Source of the DNA: Ardenticatenaceae bacterium
GTDB taxonomy: Bacteria > Chloroflexota > Anaerolineae > Promineifilales > Promineifilaceae
Reading direction: 5' to 3'
DNA: 64,000 nucleotides
NCBI GenBank assembly: GCA_020634455.1
Contig: JACKBQ010000002.1
Span: 310,001-374,000 of the forward strand
The notes below the pieces were generated by a model that was not told where the DNA came from, ran no database searches, and was given only the letters and a program-made list of their open reading frames with translations. The position numbers were made by a program, and so were the translations under genes. Below, one piece after another: positions 36,019 to 43,734 of this stretch; the first letter of the stretch is position 1; each line of letters starts with the position of its first letter.

Positions 36019-36281
36019 TGACTGCTGTAACTCCCTCATTGGCCACAAAAACGCTGGATAATCGCGGCAGTGATTGTGCCGCTGGCTTTGTCAAGCTGTT
36101 GGAAATTATGGAGACGCTTGCGGTGGGAGAAACGCTGCGCATCTTGAGCACCGATGCCGCCGCGCAGCGTGAGCTGCAAGCGTGGACGGCTCGCGCCGGG
36201 CATACGCTGCTGGAAGCTGTGAAAAGCGGCCCCTTCTGGCGTCGTGAATACCATTTTCTAATTCACAAGGAGACGACATGA
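36015..36281 (+). CDS. TusA/SirA-like protein with altered CPxP motif
   Basis: An 88-residue protein of TusA fold: TLDNRGSDCAAGFVKLLEIM, then GETLRILSTDAAAQRELQAW and a final EYHFLIHK strand. TusA sulfur carriers have CPxP. Here the Cys is kept but both Pro are replaced (CAAG), so sulfur transfer may still be possible while the helix cap differs. Such proteins occur with DUF2249 and NnrS in nitrosative-stress loci. ATGA overlaps on both sides show it is inside one operon. Confidence 0.78.
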   Translation: MMTAVTPSLATKTLDNRGSDCAAGFVKLLEIMETLAVGETLRILSTDAAAQRELQAWTARAGHTLLEAVKSGPFWRREYHFLIHKETT

Positions 36282-36664
36282 ACCGAGTAGAAGCAATCGC
36301 CCTGGCCATGTCGGCGGCGGCCGCTGCCCAGCTCCGGCCAAACGTCTTGGCGCAAAAGCGACCGGAAGTGCAGGCTTATCTGGCGTTAAAGAAGCTGTTG
36401 GCCGAAAAATATCCGACCATAAATAATGACATTCTGGATGTGGGACCCGCTTCAGTTGAGCGCCAAAATGTCTTGAAAACGCAGCTTAAGCAGGCGGGAG
36501 TTGATACCGATACGGCCGTTCTGCACCAGACCCGCCAGCTATTACAATATCTTTTACAACATGATTCCAAATCGGCAACTGCCGTTTTCGGGACCACTGT
36601 TGATTTACAAAAGGCAATATCAATTCTTACAAAACCTTTGGAGGCATTTGAACATGAGCAATGA
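36278..36664 (+). CDS. Small helical protein, unknown function
   Basis: A 128-residue soluble protein beginning MNRVEAIALAMSAAAAAQLR, followed by amphipathic helices (VQAYLALKKLLAEKYPTINN). It has no Cys or His cluster. The helix content and repeated Leu/Ala pattern suggest a helical bundle. It overlaps the TusA-like gene by ATGA and the DUF2249 gene by 11 bases. I do not recognise the family; the operon context implies a role in the same redox or NO-response module. Confidence 0.65.
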   Translation: MNRVEAIALAMSAAAAAQLRPNVLAQKRPEVQAYLALKKLLAEKYPTINNDILDVGPASVERQNVLKTQLKQAGVDTDTAVLHQTRQLLQYLLQHDSKSATAVFGTTVDLQKAISILTKPLEAFEHEQ

Positions 36665-36884
36665 AATCGTTTTAGACATCCGCACCATTCTGCCGATGAA
36701 TCGGCACCCGCTTATCTTTGACCAGTTTGAAACGCTGAAGCCAGAAGAAAGCTTCATTTTGGTCAACGACCACGATCCGAAACCGCTTTATTACCAGTTT
36801 CAGGCCGAGCGCACCGATCAATTTAGCTGGGAATACCTGGAGCAAGGCCCGCAGGCGTGGCGAGTACGAATCGGCCGCCGTTAG
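36654..36884 (+). CDS. DUF2249-domain protein
   Basis: A 76-residue protein matching DUF2249: LDIRTILPMNRHPLIFDQFE, then ESFILVNDHDPKPLYYQF and WEYLEQGPQAWRVRIGR. This is a TusA-related fold with conserved DHDPxPL and Trp motifs, found in many denitrifiers and heme/NO loci. Function is not established. The ATG at 36654 lies inside the end of the preceding gene, and the longer open frame upstream is shadow. The next gene starts 5 bases after its stop. Confidence 0.85.
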   Translation: MSNEIVLDIRTILPMNRHPLIFDQFETLKPEESFILVNDHDPKPLYYQFQAERTDQFSWEYLEQGPQAWRVRIGRR

Positions 36885-36889
36885 ACCCT

Positions 36890-38023
36890 ATGTCTCGTCC
36901 TGTTCCTCCACAAACACGCGCTCGTTACCGGCAGCGGGCTCCGCTGATGATCCTAGCGGCGCTGGGGTTGCTGGCTGGATTATGGGCGGGGCTGATACGC
37001 CTGGGCTGGCAGCTGCCGCCGCTTTTGCTGCGGCTGCCAGCCCAGCACGGGCCGCTGATGGTCTCCGGCTTCCTGGGCACGCTGATTAGTCTGGAACGGG
37101 CGGTGGCGCTGAGTCAGAATCAAGGGGGAGGGCGCCGCATCTATTACCTGTCGCCGCTGCTGGCTGGATTGGGCGCGTTGGCACTATTTTTTGTGCTGCC
37201 AACGGCCGTACCGCGCGGTCTGAGTACGCTCGGTGCTTTGGGGCTGGTGCTCATCTTCGGCGTCATCTACAGCCTGCAGCCGACAACCGACCATGCGGTG
37301 ATGGGGGTCGGGGCGCTGCTGTGGCTGGTGGGTAACGGGCTGTGGCTGGCTGGCCGGCCGATTTTCCGAGTGGTTCCCTGGTGGGCTGGCTTCCTCATTC
37401 TAACGATTGCCGGGGAGCGGCTGGAGTTGGGGCGGGTGCTGCCGCATAAACGAATCACGCGGCACGCTTTTTTGGCGGTAACGGCCGTTTTCCTGGCCGG
37501 ACTGCTGCTTTCACTGGTGGCTTTCGACAGCGGTGTGCGTCTGGCCGGATTGGGGTTGATTGCCCTGGGCGTCTGGCTGCTGCGTTATGACATCGCCCGG
37601 CGCACCATGCGTCAGAAGGGGTTGACCCGCTTTATTGCCGCCTGCCTGCTGCCGGGCTACGTCTGGCTTATGGTTGGCGGTTTGTTTTGGCTGGGGTATG
37701 GTGGGCAGTACGTAGCCGGGCCTGTTTATGACGCGCTGCTGCACACCCTTTTTCTGGGCTTCGTCTTTTCCATGATTTTTGGGCACGCGCCGGTGATTGT
37801 CCCGGCTGTCTTGGGCGTGCAGGTTCCCTACACCCCGATTTTTTACCTTCATTTAGGGCTCCTGCACCTGTCACTGCTGCTGCGGGTGGGGGGAGATTGG
37901 CTGCTGTGGCTGCCGCTGCGGCGCTGGGGCGGCTTGCTTAATGAGGTGGCGGTGCTGTTGTTTTTGTTGGTAACGGCCGTTGCTGTCCGGCGTGGTAAAA
38001 AAAATGAAAAGTTGGGGAAATAA
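36890..38023 (+). CDS. NnrS-like multi-pass membrane protein
   Basis: A 377-residue protein with about ten to twelve membrane helices. The segment LLRLPAQHGPLMVSGFLGTL with its His, and FLGFVFSMIFGHAPVIVPAV with His in a helix, resemble the heme/copper-binding helices of NnrS and heme-copper oxidase-like proteins. NnrS proteins protect against NO stress in denitrifiers. The assignment is by layout and context, not a clear motif. ATG 36890 is five bases after the DUF2249 stop; an in-frame earlier start at 36857 would overlap it. Confidence 0.65.
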   Translation: MSRPVPPQTRARYRQRAPLMILAALGLLAGLWAGLIRLGWQLPPLLLRLPAQHGPLMVSGFLGTLISLERAVALSQNQGGGRRIYYLSPLLAGLGALALFFVLPTAVPRGLSTLGALGLVLIFGVIYSLQPTTDHAVMGVGALLWLVGNGLWLAGRPIFRVVPWWAGFLILTIAGERLELGRVLPHKRITRHAFLAVTAVFLAGLLLSLVAFDSGVRLAGLGLIALGVWLLRYDIARRTMRQKGLTRFIAACLLPGYVWLMVGGLFWLGYGGQYVAGPVYDALLHTLFLGFVFSMIFGHAPVIVPAVLGVQVPYTPIFYLHLGLLHLSLLLRVGGDWLLWLPLRRWGGLLNEVAVLLFLLVTAVAVRRGKKNEKLGK

Positions 38024-38026
38024 GGT

Positions 38027-38458
38027 ATGCCTCTTTTGACGCGTTGGTACATAAAATCGGCGCTGGCTTATTTGGTTGCAGCTTTACTGCTGGCCATTCT
38101 ACTTGCTTTGCCAAATGAACTCAACCTACCATCATTCATCCGATTTATGAATCCGGCCTATTTTCATCTCTTTCTAGTAGGGTGGGTAACACAGATGATA
38201 TTCGGCGTAATCCATTGGATGTTTCCAATTATTACCCGGACCCGCCCACGCGGTAATGAACAGTTAGGTTGGGTTAGTTTCACTTTGTTGAATGTGGGTT
38301 TGCTCCTGCGGGTCGTGGGCGAACCGCTAACCAGCACACAACCAGAAACTTGGTATGGCTGGTTACTGGCCGTTTCTGCTCTCCTGCAATGGTTAGCGGC
38401 AGTTATTTTTGTTGTTCTGGCTTGGCCACGAGTAAAAGATCGGTATCGCGGAGAATAA
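38027..38458 (+). CDS. Small oxidase-like membrane protein, copy 1
   Basis: A 143-residue protein with four membrane helices. PAYFHLFLVGWVTQMIFGVI, followed by HWMFPII, resembles a helix pair of cbb3-type oxidase subunit I, with His residues that could bind a heme. It is far shorter than any oxidase subunit. Homologous to the next gene, so they may form a heterodimer. It starts 3 bases after the NnrS-like gene and is likely part of the FNR-controlled operon. Confidence 0.65.
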   Translation: MPLLTRWYIKSALAYLVAALLLAILLALPNELNLPSFIRFMNPAYFHLFLVGWVTQMIFGVIHWMFPIITRTRPRGNEQLGWVSFTLLNVGLLLRVVGEPLTSTQPETWYGWLLAVSALLQWLAAVIFVVLAWPRVKDRYRGE

Positions 38459-38459
38459 T

Positions 38460-38870
38460 ATGCCCCGTCTCAGCCAATGGCTAATCCGCACCGCATTTAT
38501 TTATCTACTTTTGGGGTTCACCTTTGGGGCGCTGCTGTTGGCACACAAAGGTGTACCGCTGCATTCAGCCCTTTGGGGTTGGCTACCAGCTCACATCGAG
38601 TTTTTGCTGATGGGTTGGATTGTCCAGTTCACGATGGGCGTTGCTTTCTGGATTTTGCCCCGCTACTGGAAACATCCGCGTCGGCCCAATGCAATAATGG
38701 CTCAAATTGCTTTTGTTCTTCTCAACTTAGGTATTTGGCTAGTGGTCCTTGGAACAACGTTCCGCGCTGGGCAGGGTGTTTTGTTGACTGGTCGAATCGT
38801 CGAAGTTTGCGCAATTATTTTCTTTGTCATGCATACTTGGAAACGGATAGTTTCTAGAGAAGGTGTCTGA
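38460..38870 (+). CDS. Small oxidase-like membrane protein, copy 2
   Basis: A 136-residue protein with four helices, similar to the preceding one: PAHIEFLLMGWIVQFTMGVA with FWILPRYW aligns to its FHLFLVGWVTQMIFGVIHWMFP. The first His is kept while the second is replaced by Phe, so the two copies differ in potential ligands. It begins one base after the previous stop. Last intact gene of the operon; decayed regulator fragments follow. Confidence 0.65.
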   Translation: MPRLSQWLIRTAFIYLLLGFTFGALLLAHKGVPLHSALWGWLPAHIEFLLMGWIVQFTMGVAFWILPRYWKHPRRPNAIMAQIAFVLLNLGIWLVVLGTTFRAGQGVLLTGRIVEVCAIIFFVMHTWKRIVSREGV

Positions 38871-38878
38871 TCTATAAG

Positions 38879-39067
38879 TCAACTTATTAACAAAAGCCCA
38901 TTTTCCAAAACTGCGTAACGTGCAAAAGTCCCATCGGCAGAAAAGCTGCCGAAGAAATTACCTGTTTCAACCGTAGGATGCAAAAATCTCATCCCTAGAG
39001 GCTTATTCGTGGCAAGGCTTAAAATGGTGACTGTAGTTTGTGGAATTGATTGGAAAAAATTTAGCAA
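38879..39067 (-). pseudogene. Possible remnant of a beta-propeller-like protein
   Basis: A 62-codon frame containing VTILSLATNKPLGMRFLHPT and NFFGSFSADGTFARYAVLENG. The SADGTFARY stretch looks like a WD/NHL propeller blade. It has no visible start signal and stands alone beside decayed genes, so it is at best a fragment. Confidence 0.2.
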
Positions 39068-39081
39068 GAAGGATTAAATAA

Positions 39082-39318
39082 CATAGCCAAGTACGCCAGA
39101 GCCAGCCAGCGATGACGCTGCATTTTGAGGCTGGCTTAGCAGCGTTAACGATGCATGATAACGGCCGTGGCTTCGATCCGACCCTGGTGTCGCCCGGCCA
39201 CTATAGTCTAAATATCATGCATGAGCACGCCGTAGCCATTGGGGCTCAGTTATCGGTCATTAGCCAGGTTGGTCATGGGACTGAAATCAAAAGATGTTGG
39301 ATAAACGCCCCACAATAG
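39082..39318 (+). pseudogene. C-terminal ATPase remnant of a NarX/UhpB-type histidine kinase
   Basis: The frame from 39082 reads HSQVRQSQPAMTLHFEAG, then MHDNGRGFDPTLVSPGHYSL and VGHGTEIKRCW, which are the N and G1 boxes of a HisKA_3-type kinase. Everything before the N-box His is missing and an in-frame stop lies just upstream. It is related to, but not a copy of, the narX at 29787. Confidence 0.8.
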
Positions 39319-39326
39319 GAGGCAGT

Positions 39327-39487
39327 ATGACCACCTCTCAACCTATACGCGCCAGGCTCGTTGATGATCATTCGATGGTGCACCGCGGCCTGCGACCTTC
39401 TTGCAGGTTTCCGATAATCTGGAGTTGGTTGGGAAAGCCAATAATGGGGAGACGGCCGTTTGCACATCAGTCAATTTGGATGAATAA
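39327..39487 (+). pseudogene. Frameshifted receiver remnant of a NarL-type regulator
   Basis: ATG 39327 with AGGAGGCAGT before it starts RARLVDDHSMVHRGLR, a receiver N-terminus with its acidic pair. The frame then shifts and FLQVSDNLELVGKANNGETA continues in another frame, ending at TAA 39485-39487. The rest is lost. With the kinase fragment before it, this was a two-component pair. Confidence 0.8.
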
Positions 39488-39540
39488 ATGATTGCTTGCC
39501 CGAGAGAAATAAATGAAAAACGCGCTTCGGCAAGAAAATT

Positions 39541-39586
39541 ATACACGTGAGCGCCCTTCACCCCCGCACGTGTATTATATTTTTTC
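39541..39586 (+). terminator. Hairpin with T-run after the decayed regulator
   Basis: Arms ATACACGTG (39541-39549) and CACGTGTAT (39567-39575) pair over 9 bases and are followed by TATATTTTTTCT. This is a plausible rho-independent terminator for the + strand. Confidence 0.5.
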
Positions 39587-39596
39587 TACTAGTAGC

Positions 39597-39636
39597 AAAA
39601 CGGCCGTTCCTCACCAGAGAAACGGCCGTTTTTTCA
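39597..39636. terminator. Terminator built from two iterated palindromes
   Basis: AAAACGGCCGTT (39597-39608) and AACGGCCGTTTT (39621-39632) pair over 12 bases around a 12-base loop, with T-runs on the 3' side of both strands. On the - strand it lies just past the 3' end of tRNA-Pro and would end that transcript. Confidence 0.6.
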
Positions 39637-39641
39637 ACTTG

Positions 39642-39715
<74 letters not shown>

Positions 39716-39783
39716 AATATGAGATTGTTACGCCAATTGTATCACGGTCGAAAAGAAGATTGGCGAATTGAGTAATTTGGTCT

Positions 39784-39835
<52 letters not shown>

Positions 39836-39866
39836 AACAGAGGCGAATTATAAAGCAAGCGTAAGA

Positions 39867-39928
39867 GTTTGCAAGTATGCAGGTTGTTTGCCAGCAAAGA
39901 TGACTTGCACACCTGCATACTTGCAAAC
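39867..39928. repeat. Long inverted repeat before the SDR gene
   Basis: Arms of 18 bases (39867-39884, GTTTGCAAGTATGCAGGT, and 39911-39928) are perfectly complementary, with a 26-base loop. No T-run follows at once. It sits in the gap between tRNA-Pro and the next gene and resembles a small dispersed hairpin element. Confidence 0.75.
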
Positions 39929-40006
39929 TTCGTCTTGTTCCTCTTTTGCAACTCCCTCGTGTTACACTCCCATTCCTACAATTTTTACAAACAGGAGCTG
40001 AACTTC

Positions 40007-40771
40007 ATGCGATTTCAAGACAAAGTTTGTGTCATTACGGGTGGCGCAGCGGGGATTGGCCGGGCAACGGCCGTAAAATTTGCCGCTGAAGGTGCCACGG
40101 TCGCTATCTGTGATCTCAACGCCGCCGAGGGGCAGGCGCTGGCCGATGAACTGGGCGAGAAAGCATCCTTTACGGCCGTTAACGTTGCCGATCGTCAGGC
40201 GGTGCAAAGTTGGTTGGAGGAGGTTGTGGCAGAATACGGCCGTATAGACATCCTCGTCAACAACGCCGGCATCACCCGCGACGCCCAGCTGGTGAAAGTG
40301 AAAGATGGCGAGCTGGTCGGCCAGATGGGCGAAGACGCCTTTGATCTGGTCATCAGCGTCAACCTCAAAGGCGTGTTCAACTGCACCCAGGCCGTCGCCC
40401 CCTTCATGATTAAGCAAGGCGGCGGCGTGATTCTTAACGCCTCGTCCGTAGTCGGTTTAGATGGTAATTTTGGGCAGACGAACTACGTGGCCACAAAAGC
40501 GGCCGTGGTGGGCATGACCAAAACGTGGGCGCGTGAACTGGGTCGTTATGGCATTCGCGTCAACGCCATCGCTCCCGGCTTCATCGCCACGGAAATGGTC
40601 GCCAAAATGCCCGAAAAAGTGCTCGACGGTATGCGCGGCCACACCCCAATCGGCCGTCTGGGCCAGCCCGAAGACATCGCCAACGCCTACGCCTTCCTCG
40701 CCTCCGACGAAGCCAGCTTCATCTCCGGCACCGTGCTGCGCGTGGATGGCGGGATTGTGATTGGAACCTGA
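40007..40771 (+). CDS. fabG: Short-chain dehydrogenase, 3-oxoacyl-ACP reductase (FabG-like)
   Basis: A 254-residue NAD(P)H-dependent reductase. The cofactor loop is TGGAAGIGRATAV. NNAG is at about 89-92, the catalytic Ser is in LNASSVVG and the catalytic pair is YVATK. FISGTVLRVDGG closes the fold. It reduces 3-oxoacyl thioesters in fatty acid or polyketide chain building. Start ATG 40007 has ACAGGAGC upstream. Followed by a KASIII-like and an acyl-CoA ligase gene on the same strand, so it may serve a dedicated lipid pathway rather than the housekeeping cycle. Confidence 0.88.
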   Translation: MRFQDKVCVITGGAAGIGRATAVKFAAEGATVAICDLNAAEGQALADELGEKASFTAVNVADRQAVQSWLEEVVAEYGRIDILVNNAGITRDAQLVKVKDGELVGQMGEDAFDLVISVNLKGVFNCTQAVAPFMIKQGGGVILNASSVVGLDGNFGQTNYVATKAAVVGMTKTWARELGRYGIRVNAIAPGFIATEMVAKMPEKVLDGMRGHTPIGRLGQPEDIANAYAFLASDEASFISGTVLRVDGGIVIGT

Positions 40772-40780
40772 TGGAGATTA

Positions 40781-40827
40781 GAGATTGGAGACTGGAGATT
40801 AATCTCTAATCTCCAGTCTCCAATCTC
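40781..40827. repeat. GGAGATT-type hairpin, 21-bp stem
   Basis: Arms at 40781-40801 and 40807-40827 pair perfectly over 21 bases with a 5-base loop; the arms are made of repeated GAGATT and GGAGA words. Related words occur at 23870-23915, 25730-25785 and 61440-61458. No T-run follows. It lies between fabG and the KASIII-like gene. Confidence 0.85.
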
Positions 40828-40838
40828 CCCAAAAAATT

Positions 40839-41843
40839 ATGAAAAGATACGCTCAAATCTTATCCACCGGCCGCTATGTGCCGGAAAAAGTGTTGACCAA
40901 CGCCTACTTTGACGAACTGTTCCCTGAGCGGGACATTGACGCCTGGCTGGTAAAAAACGTGGGCATCAAAGAGCGGCACATCATGGCCGAAGATGAAACG
41001 ACCAGCGACCTGTGCCTGCACGCCAGCAAAGAAGCACTCGAACGGGCCAATCTCACGCCGGAAGAAGTGGACCTTATTATTGTGGCCACGGATACGCCCG
41101 ACTATTTGAGTCCGGCGACGGCCACCGTGCTGCAAGCCAAGCTGGGCGCGATGAACGCGGGAACTTTCGATGTGAACTGCGCTTGTGCGGGCTGGGTGAC
41201 GGCTTTGGAAACGGCCGTTCGCTTCATTACCACCGACGACGAAACCAACCACGTGCTGGTGGTCGGCGCGTACGGCATGAGCCGCTTCGTAGACTACACC
41301 GACCACAAAACCTGCACCCTCTTCGCCGATGGGGCAGGGGCAGTATTGGTTGGCCTTAGCGACAAACCTGGCTTTTTGGCAGGCAAGCGGCTGGCTCGCG
41401 GCGATTTTTACGACGCGCTGGGCATCTACACGGGCGGCGTGGCCTGCCCGGTGACCCCTGCCAGCGAAAATGGCGGCATCCCCCGCGTGCAGTTTGTCAA
41501 GCGCTTCCCCGCCACCTTCAACTCCGACAACTGGCCGCCGCTCATCAAGGGCACGGTGGAAAAAGCAGGGCTGACGCTCGACGAGATTGACCATTACTAC
41601 TTCACCCAGCTCAACCTGAACACCATCAAGCAGATCATGGAAATTCTGGAGCAGCCGCTGGAAAAAACGCACTGGATCATGGACAAGTGGGGCTACACCG
41701 GCTCCGCCTGCATCCCCATGGCCCTGGACGACGCTATCGAGCAGGGGCGCGGCCCCCAGCCTGGCGACAAAGTGCTGTTCATCGCCAGCGGCGGTGGCAT
41801 TTCGATGGCCTGTAATGTGTGGAACTGGACCGGTAATCGGTAA
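40839..41843 (+). CDS. 3-oxoacyl-ACP synthase III-like protein with altered triad
   Basis: A 334-residue thiolase-fold protein of the KASIII type. The catalytic Cys is C116 in DVNCACAGWV. In FabH the other active residues are His in HQAN and Asn in GNTS. Here the corresponding places read FTQLN and GYTGS, so both His and Asn appear replaced. This suggests acyl transfer without decarboxylative condensation, as in DpsC- or CerJ-like relatives. Neighbours are an SDR and an acyl-CoA ligase, a set that could build or transfer an unusual acyl group. No ribosome-binding site; a hairpin lies immediately upstream. Confidence 0.82.
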   Translation: MKRYAQILSTGRYVPEKVLTNAYFDELFPERDIDAWLVKNVGIKERHIMAEDETTSDLCLHASKEALERANLTPEEVDLIIVATDTPDYLSPATATVLQAKLGAMNAGTFDVNCACAGWVTALETAVRFITTDDETNHVLVVGAYGMSRFVDYTDHKTCTLFADGAGAVLVGLSDKPGFLAGKRLARGDFYDALGIYTGGVACPVTPASENGGIPRVQFVKRFPATFNSDNWPPLIKGTVEKAGLTLDEIDHYYFTQLNLNTIKQIMEILEQPLEKTHWIMDKWGYTGSACIPMALDDAIEQGRGPQPGDKVLFIASGGGISMACNVWNWTGNR

Positions 41844-41902
41844 ACGGTGGTCGGTAATCGGTAAGCAACAGCAGTTACCGATTACGGATAACCGATTACC
41901 GA
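41830..41902. repeat. Cluster of CGGTAATCGGTAA direct and inverted repeats
   Basis: CGGTAATCGGTAA occurs at about 41831 (overlapping the stop of the KASIII-like gene) and at 41852-41864. Inverted copies (TTACCGATTAC, ACCGATTACCG) occur at 41875-41901. Together they can form a strong hairpin just before the next gene. Confidence 0.8.
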
Positions 41903-41925
41903 TAACGGAATACGGATTACCAAAA

Positions 41926-43476
41926 ATGTACATCGGCGACTACCTGGGACGACGGGCGATTTACTCGCCGGATAAATTGGCAGTGGTAGATGCGGGCAAG
42001 CAGCCGGAACTGCGTCTAACCTACGCCCAAATGAACGGGCGGGCCAATCGGCTGGCTCACTGGCTGCAAACGGAAGCGGGCATTGGTCAGGGCGACCGCG
42101 TAGCCATTCTGGCGCGGGATGGCGTGGAGCATCTGGATACCTTTTTTGCCTGCGGTAAGCTGGGGGCGATTCACACCGCATTGAACTGGCGGCTGCACTG
42201 GCGCGAACTGGCCGAAATCATGGCCAACACCACGCCCAAAGTTTTGATTTATTCGGATGAATTCAGCGAAGCAGTAGCCAATCTGCAAAATGATGCACAA
42301 GCGGCGTCGCTGACGCACTTTGTGCATGTGGAAGGGGTGGGCGTGACTGGCAGCATGTTGTTCGCGGAAGCGATGGCCGCTGGGGCAGAAACGGCCGTTA
42401 CCACCCCCACACTCACCGAAGAAGGCGTTGCTGCGCTCATCTTCACCGGCGGCACGACGGGCTTGCCCAAAGCGGCCCAGGTTAGCCATCGCATGATTGC
42501 CTGGAACACGCTCAACACCGTCATCCACGACCTACACCATGACGATGTGTACCTGAACGTCTTCCCGCTGTTTCACACGGGCGGGCTATTTGTCTACACA
42601 CTGCCGCAAATTATTTTGGGCGGCACAATTATCCTGCTGCGACAGTTTGATCCGGCACAGGTGCTGGATTTGATTGCCCGCGAGCAGGTCACCGTTTTTG
42701 CGGGCGTGCCGACGATGTATCAGCTGTTGACCCAGGCAGCAAATTGGGAAACGGCCGTCCTCACTTCCCTCCGTTTTTGCACCAGCGGCGGCGCACCGCT
42801 GCCGGTGCCCCTGGTGGAAAAATACACCCGCGAGAAGCAAATCAAATTCAAGCAGGGCTTTGGCATGACCGAATTTGGCCCCGGCATTTTTGCTCTGGCG
42901 GCCGATGACGCCATTCGCAAGGCGGGCAGTATTGGGCGACCCAACTTCTTCGTGGATGCACGCATTGTGGACGAGAACAACCAGCCGCTCGGCCCCAACC
43001 AGATTGGCGAGCTGGTGCTGAAAGGGCCCAGCGCCTCTTCGGGCTACTTCAACAATCCGGAAGCATCGGCCGAAGCGATTGATGATGCGGGCTGGTTCCA
43101 CACAGGTGACCTGGCCGTGCACGATGAAGAGTGGTACTTCACGATTAAAGATCGCAAAAAGGATATGTACATCTCTGGGGGAGAAAACGTTTATCCGGCG
43201 GAGATTGAGAAGGTGCTGTATGGGCATACGGCCGTTCACATGTGCGCGGTCGTCGGGTTGCCAGACCCGAAGTGGGGGGAAGTTGGCCTGGCCTGCGTCG
43301 TGCTCAAACCGGGCTCAACCTGCACTGCCGACGAGCTGATGCAGCAAATGCGCGCCAATTTGGCTCCTTACAAGGTGCCCAAGCGCATCGAAATTCTGTC
43401 GGAATTGCCCATCTCTGGGGCGGGAAAAATCCTCAAGCGAGAATTGCAAGCGCGTTTCACTCAAAAGCAAAAATGA
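41926..43476 (+). CDS. Acyl-CoA synthetase / AMP-dependent ligase
   Basis: A 516-residue adenylate-forming enzyme. The P-loop is IFTGGTTGLPKAA, the A5 motif GFGMTEFGP, and A7/A8 are GWFHTGDLAVHDEEWYF and DRKKDMYISGGENVYPAEIE. The A10 lysine is in SGAGKILKREL. It activates a fatty or aryl acid to acyl-AMP and then acyl-CoA. It is similar to long-chain FadD-like enzymes, but the chain length cannot be told. ATG 41926 is used; the frame extends upstream through the hairpin repeats, which I exclude. Third gene of the SDR-KASIII-ligase group. Confidence 0.9.
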   Translation: MYIGDYLGRRAIYSPDKLAVVDAGKQPELRLTYAQMNGRANRLAHWLQTEAGIGQGDRVAILARDGVEHLDTFFACGKLGAIHTALNWRLHWRELAEIMANTTPKVLIYSDEFSEAVANLQNDAQAASLTHFVHVEGVGVTGSMLFAEAMAAGAETAVTTPTLTEEGVAALIFTGGTTGLPKAAQVSHRMIAWNTLNTVIHDLHHDDVYLNVFPLFHTGGLFVYTLPQIILGGTIILLRQFDPAQVLDLIAREQVTVFAGVPTMYQLLTQAANWETAVLTSLRFCTSGGAPLPVPLVEKYTREKQIKFKQGFGMTEFGPGIFALAADDAIRKAGSIGRPNFFVDARIVDENNQPLGPNQIGELVLKGPSASSGYFNNPEASAEAIDDAGWFHTGDLAVHDEEWYFTIKDRKKDMYISGGENVYPAEIEKVLYGHTAVHMCAVVGLPDPKWGEVGLACVVLKPGSTCTADELMQQMRANLAPYKVPKRIEILSELPISGAGKILKRELQARFTQKQK

Positions 43477-43481
43477 ATCAA

Positions 43482-43530
43482 AGATTACGCAGATTTCGCA
43501 GATAAAAAATCTGGAAAATCTGTGTAATCT
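43482..43530. repeat. Imperfect inverted repeat after the ligase gene
   Basis: Arms of 22 bases (43482-43503 and 43509-43530) pair with about three mismatches; the words AGATTACGCAGATTT and AATCTGTGTAATCT are typical of an intergenic repeat class also hinted at 62.67 kb. The rest of 43531-43734 has two iterated palindromes and no gene. Confidence 0.75.
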
Positions 43531-43734
43531 GTTGATAGAAATTGTTTTGAGCCAAGTCGCTGTTTGTTTTTTCTCGCTATTTTCATCTGGAAACGGCCGT
43601 TTCTCGCTTACAATTGCCATTCAACCATGCAATAACATGAATGCTGTGTGAGTTTCGTGACTTTTTGCGGAAGAATTTCAACTTATCAGTACTCTATCTT
43701 GTAACGTTAGTTTTTAGAACGGCCGTATTGTTGA

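Noticed and set aside
40781..40827. Rho-independent terminator after fabG
   Set aside because: Long perfect stem but no T-run on either strand; better explained as a dispersed repeat.
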